A stretch of 64,000 bases of DNA. It comes from Auriscalpium vulgare (taxonomy: Eukaryota > Basidiomycota > Agaricomycetes > Russulales > Auriscalpiaceae). Positions 9,547 to 20,019 of this stretch are shown piece after piece. The stretch's first letter is position 1. The number at the start of each line of letters is the position of its first letter. The position numbers and the translations under genes were made by a program. The notes beneath the pieces are model-generated. The model ran no database searches, was not told the DNA's origin, and saw only the letters and a program-made list of their open reading frames with translations. The stretch spans positions 1,798,001 to 1,862,000 of the forward strand of contig JAHBBC010000005.1 in NCBI GenBank assembly GCA_019915015.1. Reading direction: 5' to 3'.

Positions 9547-12228
9547 GTCTGGTCCGAGAGATGTTGCGCCCCAGGGAACTCGTAGGCTATCTTAAATCAG
9601 AAGACGTTCAGCAGCAGTTATTCTGATGGCCTTGTTCTGTGAAGAAGTTAAGAGCGAGTGTGTTGTGAGGGAGAATTCAACACTGCACGCACCATGCACT
9701 CCAGCGAGTAGCGGAGGGGGTTTGTCGTCCTGCCAAGGCCAGTCCAAGGACTGTTCATCATCTTCACTCATCGCGCAAACCAAGAGCGGCGCCTGGTGAT
9801 AAGGCGAAGTGATCCGTAGGCTTGAACGGAGTACAGACACAGGTCTGCCGAAGGAGGACACAGGGCGGGTACTAGTGGATTGCGATGGGGTGCGCGGGTT
9901 AGACTGACGTACGAGAAGATCGCCAAAGGACCATACAAAGGATGGAACTGGGTCGTTAAAAAAGCTTGCGGGGACAAAGAGATACAGATATGTCGGCATC
10001 ATCCTCCAAAATCCCATGGATGGTGGAGAGTGCACTCACCTCTTGCGTGACGCAAAACCGCGCGTCACAGTCGTCGTCGAGTAGAGCCTGGTGTGTTTGT
10101 GTGCCTAGGCATGATCTTCGTGCTTGCAGGCGCAGGAATTGAGAAAGGGGAGAGGGGCCATGGTGGCACAAGCATCGCGGGCGTTTGGCTCGTTGCAAAA
10201 TCCGAGACGGTAAGGCGGATATAAGGACAAAGACAGTTCTTGGGAGAGCGAGGGGTGAGCTGGCTGAGCGTGACACCGTTACTGCTCGCGGAGTGGGAAT
10301 AGGTGGGAATCCTCGAGTCGACCGGCTCGACCGCATTTTGCCCTCTCCAGCCGTCCCCTCTCCCCCTGCAGCCGTTACCGTCAGCGCGCTCATGCCAACA
10401 GGTTCACCGTCCATCGCGTCCAATTTCTGGTCCGCTTGCCTACCAGGATTGCTCCCCTCCAGCCACCTCCGACCGGCATGACGATGTCCGACCACCATTC
10501 TTGACGCGCTTGACGACTTTGATCGGTGAAGCTGGCATCCCCCCGTTCTCGGGAAGTCAGGTGTGTCCAGGTCGTGTCCCACTCTGGGCATGATGACTAC
10601 TGGCTCTTGCCTCCTGACGTCAGTAGCTCGAGTCGAGGCGCCCAATCATCTCGACGGGACAGCCGGTAGACTTCTCTGTCCAAATCTACGGAGCCGGAGG
10701 AAACCTCGCCAATACCTAGACCTTCTAGGGGGTTGTGAAGGCGGCCCGTCCTAAAGATCGACCCAGAGGAATCGAAAGGTTGTTCGAGGGCTGTCAACCC
10801 ATGGTGAGCCACCCCTACGGCTTTCTCTCCTTTTGCCACCATTCTCCCCACCTTTAAGAGGCTTCCCCATTTTGTACGACGGGCGAGGGGCGTACGTGCG
10901 GAGTGGAGAGCGCCCTCGAATTTTGTCACCTCTCGATTTCATGCCGTGCATGTTTTGCAGGGTGCTGCCCAAGAATATGGCGTGTCAATGGTGGTGGTTG
11001 GTGTCTACGTCGTTTCCTCTAATGACACACAAATATTTTAGAAATGTTTCTCGTCATCGCCGCTCAAGCGGCTTGAGTTGTCTGACTCGCCTGGAAACAA
11101 TGTCACGACGTGTGACACGAAACGTAGCGTGACACCGTCACCTCCGTGACCAGACGTGTTCCTCCTGGCAGGACTGGGGAATGCGGACACAGCTTGACGT
11201 TCAGGTACGATGTGCGACCGTTAGCATGTCTTGAAGCAGTTTCATATTCCGTGGGCATTTTCTGAAAATCAATAGAAGGTCCTCGTGACCGCAGAACGAC
11301 GAGCATGGACTGATCCGACTTTCAATGATTCATCGCGCCGCGTGTTGGACTGCTCAAGGACTGCTGCGGCAATTCTGGGCGACCATTGCTTCTGCGGTAG
11401 ATCTATGCAAGAGTTAATTCGCTCTCCTTGTGTCTCAGACACAGACGGGGAGTACTCAAGTTCGCCACGTACTCGCCGCGCACCGCGGTTCGCATGCAGA
11501 CAAACCTCCGAGCTTGTTCCAGTGGACCTGGGCACGTCCTCCTAGTAGAAGCCTCAGGTGACATATGTCCCTTCTTCACGTCTTTCACACCTGCGGGATT
11601 TTTGGGCGTCAGCCCCTTCGGATGCAGCCGCTGCGCATGGGTTCAGCGGGTTAATACAAGTTCCATTTGCATGATTGAGCGACGCACCTGTCCTGGAGGC
11701 GACCCGACCACACCTCGGTACGGGCCGGTGAATCTTCTCATCTTCACCCCAGTTCGCGCTCCCCTGATGGCTATCTGGAGGGGCACGTCTCTTCCTGCCT
11801 AGGCTGCCGTCGGTCGGCTCTCGCATCTCGCCCATTCGCCCTGTGGTCCAGCGACAAGGTTCTCCACGCGACCGCACAGGTAGAACTCTCAACTGCTCGT
11901 CAAAGCAAGGCAGGAGAACGCAGAGAGGCCCGAGGCAATTGTGAACAGAAGCCGAGGGTGGCGTCTTCGGTGGCAGCGCGTGAGTGGAACGTTGGTGCCC
12001 CGTAAACGCTGCACGCCAAATGTGGCTTCCGCTTTTCCAATACACTGGGGCGTATCCTGAAATCTTTCGCGGGTTCTCGTCGTTCTCCAGCCCTTGATAA
12101 GGCGGGATCGCACAGACCAGCCGTGTCTCTTTCTTCCTCTCTTTCTTTCGTCCACTCCCTCATTGTACGTCCTCCCCTTCATTCCTAGCTATTTCCTTCA
12201 TTTGCGCAATACTATCTGCGCAGCGATC
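9547..12228. other. Gene-poor outer part of the left duplication arm
   Basis: No coding region here could be tied to a known family. A minus-strand frame at 9592-10035 encodes a run beginning MHSPPSMGFWRMM, without recognisable motif. From about 11.08 kb onward the DNA resembles the reverse complement of 51.0-51.34 kb (shared runs such as ctgactcgcctg and gacgtgttcctcctgg), and 11.94-12.2 kb resembles 50.6-50.85 kb. Between them, about 330 bp near 11.5-11.93 kb has no counterpart on the right. The stretch next to 12228 is the promoter and leader of the small membrane-protein gene. Confidence 0.5.
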
Positions 12229-12868
12229 ATGCCGAGTCTTCCAATCCGACCGCCATATCCCTCGTTCACGTGGGCTCTCGTGGAAGATGGTGCTGGCAAT
12301 GCGAACACGGAGGGCAACTTGAGGTTGCCTGCGTACCGGGGTTCACATATGGGAAGATTTCACCCGTACCCCCGATGCCGACAGCCTGCACGCGAAGCCC
12401 ACATGGTACGCACAGCGCCTGCCATGCATTCACCATCACTAATGAGAACGGTCCTGTATTAGACCACTGTCGACTACCGATTCTCCCCACCCCCGCAGCG
12501 GCCAACGCCGTCACCCGTGGCCTCTGGTCAAGACGCGGGTCCGGTATGCATATGTTGCAACGTGCCCCTGGCGCCTGTCTTCCTGATCTCCCACCCAACA
12601 GGTTGAGGGTTCAGAGACCTCTCATTATCACGGTGAGAAAGCTCGAGCGGCCGCTAGCTCTGTCAAAACGGACGCGGCCCTCGACTCGGACGACAGTCAC
12701 ACCCAAGCCCCACAACGCAAACTCGCCATTCACATCATCAGGCGTCTCTTCGTGCGTGCTCTTATCCTCCCGCTTGCTCCCTACCATTGAACTCATTCAC
12801 AGGCTTTCATTGTCATCCTCAAGATCAGGCGCGCTGACAGTAAGGCGCAAAAAGAGGATGATGCGTAG
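12229..12868 (+). CDS. Small putative tail-anchored protein, left-arm copy
   Basis: Family not recognised. Four exons (12229-12405, 12463 to about 12543, about 12602-12751, about 12804-12868) give 157 residues. The best-conserved part, shared with the right-arm copy, is NTEGNLRLPAYRGSHMGRFH at about residues 26-45, followed by PYPRC. The middle is polar and low in complexity (Ser, Pro, Asp). The last two exons form a short hydrophobic segment around LAIHIIRRLF-AFIVILKI, interrupted by two arginines, then a basic-to-acidic tail ending KEDDA. Its partner at 49949-50576 (minus) has the same four-exon structure, same intron phases and a 21-residue last exon. A C-terminal membrane anchor is likely for the partner and less certain here. 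Conservation of splicing supports a real gene; function is unknown. Confidence 0.65.
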
Positions 12869-14624
12869 CTTGGCCCGTTGAGCGCGACGGTGTTTCGAGA
12901 TTAAAATGTCGCAACTTCTGGCTCGTCGTGTCGTCTGGAGGGTGGGTTTCCTGGGTGATGGAGGTTGCTGAATTGTATACTATGTTGCGTTCGTGCGTCT
13001 GGGTATCAGAATTGTATCACAGTATCGTTGTCCTATCATCTGTCGGAAGGAAGATGCCGACGCAGTGTTACGCCGTCACACTGCCGTCACGTCCGATGTT
13101 CACTACTGCCACATCCGCTCCCCCATCTCCCTCTTTTCTTTGACTCCCGACACTCGGGATTGTACAAGATGCGCGGTGGTTTGAAGGAGAGAAGTGATGC
13201 TGGGTTCCTTCGGTGTAGAATGTGCGTCGCCTTCACATGTGAATTCAGCCTTGAAAACCAATATTGCTTTTGCAGTAAGTATACGTATGCATATACAGTA
13301 CGCATCTCAACTAGCTGCGCGCATCGGCTGTGCAAATACTTTCCGTCGCCCCCGGTCGTTCCCCTCGGAAGAGTGCGACCTCAAATTGTTGACGGATCAG
13401 CAAAGTCTCCCGCATCAACTCCAGTCGCGTCCTGAACTTCCTTCTGATGTGACCTCCATGAGCTTGTGGCGACTTCCATCTCCACAACAATAGTCTTGAT
13501 CAATGAAGGGCCATCTAGAGGGAGGCATGTTTGTTCGTCGCGCTCCCTTTGTCTCCCTTTGCAGTGCTCATAGATCATCAGCTCCCTAGATGATGAGCTG
13601 TTTTAGGGCTGAAGATAGGCTGAAGATTCTTCTAACCGCACAATCTCCGATGCACGGACGCCAGCCGACTCGCCGCCGCAGACAAGTGTTGGAGCTTGGG
13701 AGCATCGAAGTTCGTCTCCATTCGTCCCACCTGAGCGGCGAGCCTGACCCGCGCCGGGCCTTTCGGAAGTACTATTGAATGGTCTAAGTATATCACATCT
13801 AGTCTCCGTTGCCGACCTTGCGCTACTTATATCACACCCTCAATGATCGCGCTCCACCGTTGTGCGTTCATATCCATACGGGATGGCGCCTTATGCTGAT
13901 ATCAGGTCGCAACCCGCCGTCACTACAGCGTGCCGTATCATCGCCCGGGCATGGATAAACCTGGCCGAAAATCATGCAAACTGCTGGGACCCGCCCTTTG
14001 ACTCACGGAGCCGACTTGCGACCTCAAGCTTGAGGACGCAAATCGTATTCATCAAACGCTATTGAGAGGCTGCAAACCGTTCACTGATCATTGGCTCCTG
14101 TATAGCATTGACAGATTATGCCCGTCGTAATGTCCCGCGCTGTCTTCCGCAGCGCCAATCATCATCAAGGCTGAAATAAGCCCGCTATATTTAGCACGTA
14201 CTCGCCTGCAAGAATAGCTTTCTGGCGGAACGACCGTCTTCCGCACGAGGTTGGCAACGGGGACTACAAGAGGTGACTAACGTTACGCTCGGCTATCTCG
14301 TCTACTCCAAGGCTTCTGACAAGGCGCTAGATTTCGTGCCCCAGCGACGCTGACGAGCGCACTCCACTTTACGTGCGTATCCGATGGCTAGGCCAAGGCC
14401 AGGCATCAAGATGACAAGCCCGCCCCTGCAAGCCCGTGGGCGTCAGTCCTCCGCCTTCCTGCTGGAACGCCTGGATTAGTATAAAGCATGGTCCAGGGGA
14501 TCTAGGATTCTCCAGCTGCGCTCACCCCCCATTTCTCTCACTACACACTCCAGTCCTCGGTACAGGCTACCTCATCCCTTCAATCATCCGTCACTTGCTC
14601 CATCAACCCCATACAAATCTCGCC
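12869..14624. other. Intergenic stretch before the first secreted repeat gene
   Basis: About 1.75 kb with only short open frames and no recognisable domain. The last 300 bp (from about 14330) resemble the DNA upstream of the next gene (16190-16400). The shared items are the phrase tgccccagcgacgc, a segment ending aggcatcaag, and the core promoter described separately. No tRNA or transposon structure was seen. Confidence 0.4.
14480..14527 (+). promoter_or_regulatory. Core promoter of secreted repeat gene 1
   Basis: A TATA box (TATAAAG, 14480-14486) is followed about 15-40 bp later by the block tctaggattctccagctgcg (14501-14520). The same arrangement precedes the three paralogues at 16350-16395, 45620-45664 (minus) and 48352-48396 (minus). 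The spacing from TATA to the CAGCTG core, about 30 bp, puts the block at or near the transcription start. Confidence 0.65.
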
Positions 14625-15451
14625 ATGCTTCCCACCTTCATTGCCATTGCGCTTACCCTCGCCGCCGGTGCATCTGCACGGCCCTTGGGCTTCCCCCACC
14701 AAATTAGAGCCGCAGATGTCTCCGCTGTCGGGTAGGACTACATCGACTTTATCATCTGACTGCCGACTGATACCATTGCTTTTGCTCGTAGGGACGCTGC
14801 CGGTGCCGACCTCTCTGCGTAAGCATCCCGTCCGCTCTCAATCGCCGAGAATGCGTCTAATTTTGAGTGCAGGACTGCGACGGATGCCGCCGCTGTGACG
14901 GCGACCGATGCCGCTGCTCTCGCTTCTTTGACCGACAGTGCAGTGGTCGCGACGGCGACCGACTCAGCGGCCGCGGCGTCGACCGCCGCCGCTGCCAAGG
15001 GCAAGGGAAAAGGCAAGAAAGGAAAGGGCAAAGGCAAGAAGGGGAAGGGAAAGAAGGCGAAAGCGGCTGCGGCGAGCTCAGCAGCGGCGGCGTCGGCGGC
15101 GGCGGCTAGCGCGACGGACAGTGCTGCTGTTGCTGCAGCGACGGACTCTGCTGCTGTTGCGGCAGCGACGGACTCTGCTGCTGTTGCGGCAGCGACGGAC
15201 TCTGCTGCCGCCGCTGCTGCGACGGACTCTGCCGCCGCTGCTGCAGTGACGGACTCTGCTGCCGCTGCTGCAGTGACGGACTCTGCTGCCGCTGCTGCTG
15301 CGACGGACTCTGCTGACCAGGCTGCTGCAAAGTGAGTTAATCTCTGAAACATTGTACTCGTTGTTTGATTCACTAATGCGCGATTTGCAGGCGCAACACC
15401 ATAAGGTTGCTCGCCGCTATCGCCCGCCGCGCGATGGATGGGATGAATTAG
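14625..15451 (+). CDS. Secreted Ala/Lys-rich repeat protein, family member 1
   Basis: Four exons (14625-14731, 14792-14818, 14873-15331, 15391-15451) give 217 residues. Residues 1-18 (MLPTFIAIALTLAAGASA) are a clear signal peptide with an ASA cleavage site. The mature protein opens with RPLGFPHQIR, shared with three paralogues in the window. A lysine-glycine block (AKGKGKGKKGKGKGKKGKGK and onward, about residues 90-115) is followed by 8-residue tandem repeats of the form ATDSAAVA. The C-terminal exon RNTIRLLAAIARRAMDGMN is conserved in the family. It lacks the extra RRDIND exon found in the other three. The N-terminal signal and absence of a membrane anchor suggest secretion to wall or medium. 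Function unknown; a basic, disordered structural protein is an inference. Confidence 0.8.
14895..15330 (+). repeat. 24-bp coding tandem repeats in gene 1
   Basis: Units of about 24 bp built on gacggactctgctgctgttg encode the octapeptide ATDSAAVA and variants (AVTDSAAA). At least six near-perfect units lie between 15112 and 15310, with looser ones from 14930. The repeat period differs from those of the paralogues (30 bp in gene 2, mainly 27 bp in genes 3 and 4). Confidence 0.85.
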
Positions 15452-16507
15452 AGTGTGGATAGTTCTTAGTACGCGGGGGCTTGATATATTGTCAGATCTC
15501 TGTGCGACTTTGCCCAATCAACAGAAGTTGCCAGAATACTTTCACCTTCTAAGACATCAAGCAATTTATGCAAGGTCCTGCAGGCTGCGAACATGAGTGA
15601 AGTACGCTATGCCGTCGACGAAGATACGTATAATCAAGGTTTCAAGGAACTTCGCAATCAGTAGTCCATTAGTATCAGGCGCATGTCTACCAGCTGGCCA
15701 ATTGAAGGGATAATCGAGCGCCTTTTGCTTCCGTCTGCGGCGGCGCGGCTTCCGAAAAATGGCCTGCCATGAGTCTTGCTGCCCGCCAACTCGGCCAAGA
15801 GTACTGCGCCTGGAATCGCTGGCCTGCTCGTCTCTTTCAGCCTTCCCAAACTTGGACTTAAATCTTCACAACTCGCGCTTAGTGCTCACGACAAGCCCCA
15901 CGACTCATTTTCAAAATTTCACGCCGCGCTTTACTTCCATCATCGTTCCTGCTCGTACCGCTCTTGCTCTCGCCGCCAGCGCCTCTACGAGGCACATTAG
16001 TCAATTGATGAGCGACGACACTACACCTCATAACGAACTCCGTCCTGCAACCTACCTTGCATCGCCTGTACTTGACCCGAGACAATCATGGCTGTCGGTA
16101 GGCTCAAAAGAAGTTTATTTAATCGTGATTCACCTGCACCCGTTGACTCCATTGACTCTCCTGTCAGCGCCAAGGGCTCAGCATGATTTTGTGCCCCAGC
16201 GACGCACTCCTCGGAGCCCACGTGGCCCGGTACGTATGTGATGGCCAGGCATCAAGAAGATGATAGCAAGACCAAGCCCGTTACAAGCCGTCAGTGGGCG
16301 ACGGTCCTTCGCGCTCTTACTGGTATCTTTGCAACTTGTTTGTGACAAGTATATATATCCCCGTCCGTGAATCTAGGAATCCTCAGCTGTGCTCAACTTC
16401 GATTTCTCTCACTCTCACATCTTAATCTTCGGTACAGGCTACCTTCATTCCATTCGACTTGCTCCATCAGCCCCATACAGATCCGAGTCGCACTATCAGT
16501 AGTGACT
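15452..16507. other. Intergenic between secreted repeat genes 1 and 2
   Basis: About 1.05 kb. The right half (about 16190-16450) is the duplicated upstream region of the family, including TATATATAT at 16350-16358 and the block tctaggaatcctcagctgtg at 16372-16391. The left half holds the 3' flank of gene 1 and short frames without motifs (for example 15759-16241). No gene is supported. Confidence 0.45.
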
Positions 16508-17441
16508 ATGCTTCCTACCTTCGTTTCTGTTGCACTTGCTCTCGCCGTCGGTGCCTCTGCACGGCCCTCGGGCTTCCCCCACAAAATCAGAGCCATCAAT
16601 CTTTCCACTCTCAGGTAAGGCCTTCTTGAATTTGCCGGTTTAAATGCTTACTGGTGCCCTCATTTTTGCTTCCAGCGCTGATGGTACCATCGAAGTCCCT
16701 ACTTACCTCTCCGTGTAAGCGTCACATACGCCTCTGATTTTTTGCGAACTCGTCTCATAACATAAGCGTATAGGACTGCGACGGACGTTTCTGATGCCGT
16801 CGCTGCGGCGGCGGCGACCAATGGCAAAGCCAAACGCAAGGGAAAGGGCAAAGCAAAGGGCAAAAGCAAAGCAAATGGAAAGGGAAGGAAATCGTTAGCG
16901 GCGGACAGTTCTGCCTCGAGCGGGGCGGCGGACAGCTCTGCCTCGAGCGGGGCTTCCGACAGCTCTGCCTCGAGCGGGGCTTCCGACAGCTCTGCCTCAA
17001 GCGGGGCCTCCGACAGCTCTGCCTCAAATGGGGCGGCGGACAGTTCTGCACCGAGCAAAGCATCAGATAGCTCTGCTGCCAACGGAGCGGCGGACAGCTC
17101 TGCCCCGAGAAAAGCGGCGGACACATCGGCGAAGAAGTGAGTAGAGGTTCTGCATATTGATTTCGAGACATATCTGATCGTTTGGGATGCAGGCGCGATG
17201 CCGGGGCCGAGAGCTTGGTAGAGGAGGATTTCTACGATGGCAATGACAGTGGCTCGTCCGCTCGCCGCGACATCAACGACATCCTTACCCTTCTTGCAGC
17301 TAGTAGCGTCGAGGCTCAAAGGTGTGTAATACTGATTCACAACATTGACAAGCCCAGTGGCTGATTCTGGAATTTACAAGGCGCAACACCGTGAGGCTGC
17401 TGGCCGCCATCGCCCGCAGTGCGGCTGATGAACTGAATTAG
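16508..17441 (+). CDS. Secreted Ser/Ala/Lys-rich repeat protein, family member 2
   Basis: The signal peptide MLPTFVSVALALAVGASA is followed by RPSGFPHKIR. A basic block (KAKRKGKGKAKGKSKANGKG, about 16819-16880) precedes 10-residue tandem repeats of the type SASSGASDSS (16900-17110). Next comes an exon ending in SARRDINDILTLLAASSVEA, preceded by a short acidic run (ESLVEEDFYDG). The last exon is RNTVRLLAAIARSAADELN. Introns at about 16615-16676, 16717-16772, 17137-17191 and 17321-17380 keep the frame. It is a tandem paralogue of the gene at 14625. An exported disordered protein is likely; role unknown. Confidence 0.8.
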
Positions 17442-17592
17442 ACCATGGATAGTCCTTAGTGCTCGGCATCTTGATATCTTGTCACCAGGGAGCACTTTCA
17501 TCTTCTGCAACTAAGCAACACATGCAAGGTGCTCTCACATCGTGACTCAGGATACGGCGTTGGCAAGGAGCTAACATGCGTAAGACCTCTGA

Positions 17593-17799
17593 TCAGAAAC
17601 TACATAGCGTCGTGGGACTTCGAAGTTCTACTATCACCTCGGAGGACTGCTCGCGTTCTTGCTGACAACTGGCCTTACCATGTGTCTGGAAATAGTCGGT
17701 TTTGTTGACTATCGGGATGTGAGCATCTATGTCACGCAAGAGAGTCCTCCTTGAGTATACATTATTACATAGTCGGCATAAATTCTGCTCTGGTGTCAT
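17593..17799 (-). CDS. Possible small conserved ORF downstream of F-box gene (left)
   Basis: A 68-residue frame contains DAHIPIVNKTDYF and GKASCQQEREQ. The mirror position in the right arm (43984-44181, plus) encodes DGDIPMVNKTVNF and GKASCQQEHEQ. Within the aligned block many differences fall at third codon positions, which hints at coding constraint. It could be a small gene, a missed terminal exon of the F-box gene, or simply 3' flank caught in the duplication. No family recognised. Confidence 0.3.
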   Translation of the reverse strand: MTPEQNLCRLCNNVYSRRTLLRDIDAHIPIVNKTDYFQTHGKASCQQEREQSSEVIVELRSPTTLCSF

Positions 17800-17812
17800 T
17801 GACGCAAATGTT

Positions 17813-19672
17813 CTATTTGCTAGGAGGTCGCCCTAGGATCAACACCTTCGTCCGCTGCGTCAAGGCTCCAGATACCACCCCACGCTGTGATGAGTCAGTA
17901 ACTGCATCTATAGAGTAAAATCAAGTACTCACGATGGTGAAGATCAGGCAATCATCGGTCAGAGATGCACGGTCAATTGTACCGCTCCTGACGCCGAGTT
18001 CGCCCGCGCTCACAAGCGTCGTCGTGACATCGCCCTGTGCGTGTGATGGTTCCGTGCCCGATATGTGGTGACCGGTGATCATTGTGCTGGGATCAGCAGC
18101 CTCCTGTGTGCCCCCACGCGCGACGCGATACGGATGGAAGTCCGATATCACGACTCTGTCAGCCTGGACGTCCACCTTCCTCATACCTGACACCGAGACC
18201 TGCCGACGCGGCCCCTGCTGCTCCCGAGAGCCCCAACATTCGAGACGAGCGTCGCGCGCCCAAACTGCCCACGGCACGAGCGTGGCTGTGTCCTCAGTGG
18301 CCGGTTCTGCGACGTAGAAAAGCAGCTTGCGAGCCGGTATAAAGAGGTCCCATTTTTCATACATTCGGCTTAGGTCCGCCGGCGACCTGGAGGAGGACAA
18401 GACCATGATATTAAGCAGTCGCTCTGCTGGGTCGGTGGAGAAGGCGCCCGACGTCTGGTCCGTGGATGTAGACAGGTGACCAGTGGAGTCTTCGGCGAAG
18501 AAGACATCTTCAAACGCGACACCATCTCTGAGCGTCGGCAAGGCAAACGAGAAGCTCGGAAAGTCTGTGATGCTAGTGGTGAAGTTGATGGGGTGAAGCA
18601 TGCCGTCACTGGAAGACGAGGGGAGTGTATATAACCGGCGGATGTCGTACACCTCTATGCAGCTTTCGCTGCCGGCGGGCACGGCACGATTTGGAGTGAG
18701 TGCGACGAATGCCACGATGTAGTCGCTGAGAACGCGGATATGGTGAGTTACTTGGTATCCTTGCAGTGTGACCTGACAGGTACGATAGGCGATGGCACGG
18801 AGCAGAGGGTGCGAGACTAGGACTCACCAGGCGACATTCACCCGCTTTCCAATCCCAAAATGCTAACCAGCCTCTTTCGGGCAATGGTCCGGTTGCCTGT
18901 ACGACATACAGCAGTATAACGTGGTTGTAAATCTTGATAGAATAGGGGAGAATGCGGAAGCCAGGATCCAGCTCCAAGCTAGTATCCTGTGCCAGCGGGT
19001 GCTGCTCTCCAGTTGTCAATGAAGCCAGACGCAAAGTCGTGACAGCACCATTCGCCCTTCGGTCCACGTCAGACAATAGAAACCACAGAACGTGTGAAAC
19101 AACACGTACACTGAGTTGCAAGCGTATACAAGAAGGTCCTGCGACGCGTCGACCTGCATATTGATTATGGGGTCATCCAACGCCAGCTCCCAGCTGGCAT
19201 GTCGTACGCCGCGTAGCACAGATGGAATGCGTGTCACGTAGATTGTGCGGCCATGAAGCCCGACTACGGCCAGGACCCCGCAGGACACATGCGTATATTG
19301 AATCATATGTGGGACGGACGCGAGGGGGATATCCAAAGCGGTCCATGTCCCGACCCTCCACGCTGCGTCGTACTCCTTGGCCATGGCCAGCCGTTCCTGC
19401 AGCGACCACCGCAGGTGAGCATGAGGATTTTCGCATACACCCGTCGCAGCAAGCACGATGAGATATTGCAGCTTGACAGAATCGCTGATCATCGCCTGCA
19501 GCCTGCAGCAAACCTAGAGGGCGCGAGTTGATAATAAGTGTTTATTGCGAGAGACAAAGACAGTCACGGCGCAAAGAAGATTATTCACCGCTTGGCATCT
19601 GAGCAGGCTACACACATCTAATCCTCTGAGAACACTGACTATCAACTCATCTGGTAATTGCAACAGACTCAT
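17813..19672 (-). CDS. F-box protein, left-arm copy
   Basis: The protein starts MSLLQ followed by LPDELIVSVLRGLDVCSLL, a clear F-box that would bind Skp1 in an SCF ubiquitin ligase; it is split by an intron before VCCRLQAMI. The rest (more than 500 residues in total) has repeated beta-strand-like segments, such as WTALDIPLASVPHM, GVLAVVGLHGRTIYVTRIPS, LLVYACNSV, GWLAFWDWKAGECRL, IRVLSDYIVAFVALTP and CIEVYDIRRLYTLPSS. This suggests a propeller-like substrate-binding part, as in many agaricomycete F-box proteins. Introns lie near 19520-19605, 19060-19115, 18770-18830 and 17880-17935. The C-terminal exon ends at 17813. The right-arm copy at 42121 has the same exon structure. Substrate unknown. 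Confidence 0.8.
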
Positions 19673-19689
19673 GGGGGATGATGGCAGAG

Positions 19690-19910
19690 GGTATCAGGAT
19701 CGTGCGGCTTCCGGCCTCGGCGCGGCCCCGGCCGCCGGATCCCGCCAGACATATACGGTCACGGTCCCCATGTACATCTCGAGCGTGCACTCCTGCTTTG
19801 CCCCGTAAACTTCCTGAACGCATCAGTCAACTGACTTCAAAACGCACCTCATACGACCGCACGCCCGTCAGTGAGAGTGCAGAGTGCACCCAACTGTTGG
19901 GCATGTAACG
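19690..19910 (-). pseudogene. Remnant of 3-dehydroshikimate dehydratase-like 3' end
   Basis: On the minus strand, RSYE followed by gaggtgcgtttt, a segment close to gtcagttgactgatgcgttcag, then a frame with VYGAKQE resembles the last intron and exon of the dehydratase gene at 40190-40290 (WSYE, a segment close to gtcagttgactgacgcttctcag, then VFYEAYMAKHD). It sits next to the 3' end of the carboxylesterase. The match covers only about 80-100 bp, so this is a tentative call. Confidence 0.4.
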
Positions 19911-20019
19911 GTCATTATGGCCGGGCATGTATCGACCACATAGCAATAAAAGGAGCAGAGTGTAAGTACTGACGTAATTTGCGAATACTCATTCAAAAAT
20001 CCTATGTAGCAAGGATCCA

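Noticed and set aside
15112..15310. Regular short repeats that could suggest a CRISPR array
   Set aside because: Units are contiguous without spacers, lie inside an exon, and the genome is eukaryotic.
15106..15330. Gln/Ser/Pro-rich minus-strand frame (QQSPS repeats)
   Set aside because: It is the antisense reading of the Ala-rich tandem repeats in secreted gene 1.
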